Source: Stomoxys calcitrans (Eukaryota; Arthropoda; Insecta; Diptera; Muscidae). Taken from it: 64,000 bases of DNA. Under the pieces are notes generated by a model that saw nothing but the letters and a program-made list of their open reading frames with translations, made no database searches and was not told where the DNA came from. Position 1 is the first letter of the stretch. Every line of letters begins with the position of its first letter. Below are positions 60,838 through 64,000 of the stretch, piece by piece. Location of the stretch: positions 3,703,648-3,767,647 of the forward strand of contig NC_081552.1 in assembly GCF_963082655.1 (NCBI RefSeq), in the 5' to 3' direction. The position numbers were made by a program, and so were the translations under genes.

Positions 60838-62085
60838 TTTTATTTATTTATTTATTTTATTTCATGCAATGCGAAGCCATCAGGCCTATAAATAATCACA
60901 TTATGCATAAGACGTACCTTTTCTAACATCAATTAAAAATAAAAAACTTAAAAACTTAGAAAATGACAAAAAAAAGGTTTAACCTATTTAACACTTACTG
61001 AATCTAGATAAAACTAAATAACAAATAAAAAACAAATTTCTAAAAATTATAAGCAGTAACTGATTAAAAAATCCTACTCAAAAAAGATGAACGTAATAAA
61101 TTAAAAAAATGATTAAAGCAAAATAAAAAAAAAGGAATACTTAAACCAAAATATACAAAAAAAATTCACAATAGTACTCTTGGCTTTGAAAACAAATTAT
61201 CAAGAATTATAAACAAAACAGCTTGAAAAAAAAATAATTAAAAAAAATCACTTAACAATAAAAAAGAATTAAGCAAAATGGAAAAATAAGTAATACTAAA
61301 ATCAAAAAATATATAAATTACCAATAATACGCACGATAAAAACAATCCGTTCAAGTTGTTGACAATTTGACACAAAAATAAAAAGCGCTGAAAGTGTAGA
61401 CGGAGACGATTTGATAAAGATCTTGTTGAAAAACTGAAGTTTTTTAATTCCGTAGGCAACGAGTTGTACAAATGCGCAACTCTTACAAAAAAAGTACTAC
61501 TTAAAAAATTATTAAATATCTACCCTGGGAAGAACCAACTGTTTAGTTCTGGTAGAATGACAAAAATTAAATTCATTAACAAGAAAAACGGGAGACCGAC
61601 ATTTCAATAACTTAAAAAGAAACAAAAGCAAACGATAATTAACATACGACAGGATATCACAACCGACACACATAGGGTGTTATATGAACACGACGACCTA
61701 CACCGTAAACAAAACGAATCATATTGTTAAAATCGACCTGAATACGATGCATGCTCCCTTGCGACGCACTGGAGTACACCTCCAGACAATATAAAATGGC
61801 CGGCAAAACTAATGCATGCGCCAAACGCCCCCTCACAAAGAGCGGTTAATATAAACTCGTGGTATACAGGCTTCTTAAAGAAAAGTTAACCTTAGACACC
61901 ACGGAACTAACGTGCCGATCGAACCGAAACCTGTCATCCAGCTGAACACCAAGACAATCAATGCTTTGCACAAATTCTATATCTACATTATTATATGTAT
62001 CTAGTGTTAGATATATGATTGTGACAGCCGGAAGATAAAAAAGGGCTTTAGTTTTTGAAGCGTTAAAACTGAATCTGAAAAACAT
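60838..62085 (-). mobile_element. LINE-B copy 3, 3' UTR and RT C-terminal region
   Basis: The 3' end is a TTTA tract (60838-60862), i.e. a TAAA tail on the element strand. A long A/T-rich 3' UTR runs to about 61240. Minus frames give 'MYNSLPTELKNFSFSTRSLS' (61471) and 'DIEFVQSIDCLGVQLDDRFR' (62085), the tail of a CR1/Jockey-type RT ORF. Confidence 0.85.
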
Positions 62086-63168
62086 TCAAAAATCGGTTAT
62101 CACCCTTAAAAAGCAATTGGATGTCATCAGCATATGCAAATGGAGTGCACCAACAATCCAGACGAGAAAAACATCATTGACAAATAACACAAAAAGAAGT
62201 GGACCTAATACTGAACCCTGAGGAACACCGCTTCTTACAGAAAGAACACTACTACATTCACCATAAAAACAAACAAACTGGCTCCTACCTGTAAGATACG
62301 AGCATAACAATGTACATGCACTGGTCGAAAATTTATAAACGGACTTTAATTTACTAAGAAGAAGGTCATAATCCACTCTGTCAAATGCCTTTTCCAAATC
62401 TAAAGACAATAGCACGCAAAATCGTGATCCACCCATGTTTGACCGGATAGAATCTGTCAAACCCAATAACAATGAGGCTGTACTCCTACCTCGCCTAAAT
62501 CCACACTGGGCATCACAAATAAAACGGTTACTTTCCAAATAGCCAGACATTTGACATTTAATAACATGCTCGACAATCCTAGAACAAATAGGTAAAATAG
62601 AAATCGGACGGAACTCCTTCAGAGCGTGATAAGACTGTTTTTTTCCCAACGGGCACTATTTTGGCTAATTTCCAATCGGACGGAAAAGAAGAAATTAGCA
62701 AAATAGAATTTACAAGATGTAACAGATGACAAGACACAAGAGGATAGAGTTTCTTAAGAAATTTTAATGAGAAACCATCTACACCTGCTGCATTGGACTT
62801 AATGGCAGAAAATGCCTTATCCAACTCCCACAAATACACGTTCGGAAGCAAAACTATTATAGTCATACTCCCTGAGAGAATTACTTTGGGAGTCCAATTG
62901 GTTTCTATTAAAGTTCGTATTCAAATCCTCCACATTCAAGTCACAATCATAAGACTTGCAACTGCCAAGTCCATTGGATTTTAACAATACCCATAACAGC
63001 TATGTGATTTTATTGCCCTCAAACTGCAGTACATTCACTTCCCTTCTAAATTTTCTTATAACAGATTTGGCTTTATTCCTGGCTCTACAAAAAATTCGCC
63101 ACTTAACATTGGATCTATTCTCCAAAAAAGATTTAAAAGCCAAATCTCGAAGCGATAGATAATATGAA
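62086..63168 (-). mobile_element. LINE-B copy 3, reverse-transcriptase domain
   Basis: From 62866, 'YLWELDKAFSAIKSNAAGVD' and 'FPSDWKLAKIVPVGKK', then at 62649 'EFRPISILPICSRIVEHVIK', 'DAQCGFRRGRSTASLLLG', 'LLSLDLEKAFDRVDYDLLLS' and 'RSGVPQGSVLGPLLFVLFVN'. The next codons shift frame: the catalytic block FAYADD(IQLLF) is present in another frame near 62135. One indel separates motif B from motif C, so it is inactive unless frameshifted. Confidence 0.9.
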
Positions 63169-64000
63169 ATGAGGGGATTGCTAAACCAATCCTCACTCCT
63201 AGTCCTTGTCACCCTTTTTTTATAGGAAACGCATTATGGATAGACCCATGACAGCTACTAAAACTACTACATTGAAAATCAACGTCACTAGTGGAATACA
63301 AAGCGGAAAAATCAGTAGACGAAACAATTTCCTGCAAATCATCACAACTCAAAGCATTATAATCAACATATTCAAAGAACTGCAAAACATTAAGGACTGA
63401 CACGAAAATAAACGCATAATCCGATATACTGGGACAAACAACCTGGTTAGAAACACAGACACAACTACGATCACTTACAAGAACAAAGTCGAGTAAAGAA
63501 GTAGAATTATGTACAGCACTAAAATGAGTAGGTATAGAGTTGTGGACAATTGAAACATTAAGCCGCCTACAACTTTCGCGCACACTATAAGAAGACGACA
63601 GATCAAAAAGATTATTATTGAAATCTTCCAAAATTATGACGTCAGAGTATCTCACCAAAACATCAGCAATTTCCCCGCGGAAGATATACAACACCAACAA
63701 GAACATTTCTAGAACCAAGTAAAAGTTCTACAAACAAACATTCAACAATCCCATATTGAAACAACTTTGTACTTAATAGACTTAGAAACAAACAAAGCAA
63801 CACCCCCACCTCTCACACACGAACGATCATTTCTGCAACAAGAATATCCCGAAATTTCAAAACGGACCCGACGGTATACTTGGTTTTAGCCAAGTTTCGG
63901 AAACACCTACTACACTTAACAAACTGTCAACAACAACATTACTAATTTCGTTAATTTTAGATAACCTCTCAGAGAGGTTAAAAATGCGGCAATTAAAATG
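63169..64000 (-). mobile_element. LINE-B copy 3, endonuclease domain (cut by window edge)
   Basis: 63718-63209: 'DVIILEDFNNNLFDLSSSYS' (GDFN motif with G to E change), 'STSLLDFVLVSDRSC' and 'SISDYAFIF', the order of APE-type endonuclease motifs. Additional EN N-terminal pieces run to 64000. Collinear with 18300-18900 and 40136-40850. Confidence 0.85.

Overview
This is a nuclear genome window from an insect, most likely a calyptrate (muscid-type) fly. The reasons are fly-like protein-coding genes with short GT-AG introns, very AT-rich intergenic DNA, and a dense load of LINEs, Penelope, mariner, hAT, Harbinger and Helitron-like debris of the kind I associate with Musca/Stomoxys-type genomes. 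The species cannot be named from the sequence alone. There is no operon, ribosome binding site, CRISPR array or other prokaryotic feature.

Four host genes are supported. Synd (syndapin/PACSIN, nine coding exons, minus strand, 4797-8759) is a membrane-bending F-BAR/SH3 protein of endocytosis. AGO2 (ten coding exons, plus strand, 27371-34560) is the siRNA-guided slicer. Its second intron is about 3 kb and full of LINE debris, and its third coding exon is a Gln/Gly-rich region built from 195-bp tandem repeats. A PBDC1-like gene (minus strand, terminal exon 34654-35043) ends 93 bp from the AGO2 stop, so the two genes are convergent. RpL26 (plus strand, 56580-57032 with an upstream non-coding exon) encodes ribosomal protein uL24.

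The rest is mostly mobile DNA. At 0.4-3.8 kb lie three blocks of a 153-bp-period repeat family. At 9-13 kb there are LINE scraps and short CAA-tailed elements. At 14.9-22.4 kb there are mariner MITEs, two other MITE families, a hAT-type element and a CR1/Jockey-like LINE ('LINE-B'). At 22.5-26.2 kb there is a Jockey-clade LINE with a zinc-knuckle ORF1 ('LINE-A'). At 26.4-27.1 kb an AT microsatellite is followed by a 513-bp inverted repeat about 300 bp in front of the AGO2 start codon. At 36-43 kb a second LINE-B copy carries a nested 153-bp-period element, near Penelope-like fragments. At 43-49 kb there are more dispersed repeats and a deleted LINE-E. At 50-52.3 kb a Harbinger-type element with a MADF ORF sits inside a MITE. 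At 58-60.8 kb there is a LOA-like LINE with an internal inverted duplication, and at 60.8-64 kb a third LINE-B copy.

The strongest theme is AGO2 and its surroundings. An enzyme that uses double-stranded-RNA-derived guides has a long foldback in its probable promoter, antisense LINE sequence in its intron, and a convergent neighbour at its 3' end. Each could feed its own pathway. That link is inference; the structures themselves are read directly from the sequence.
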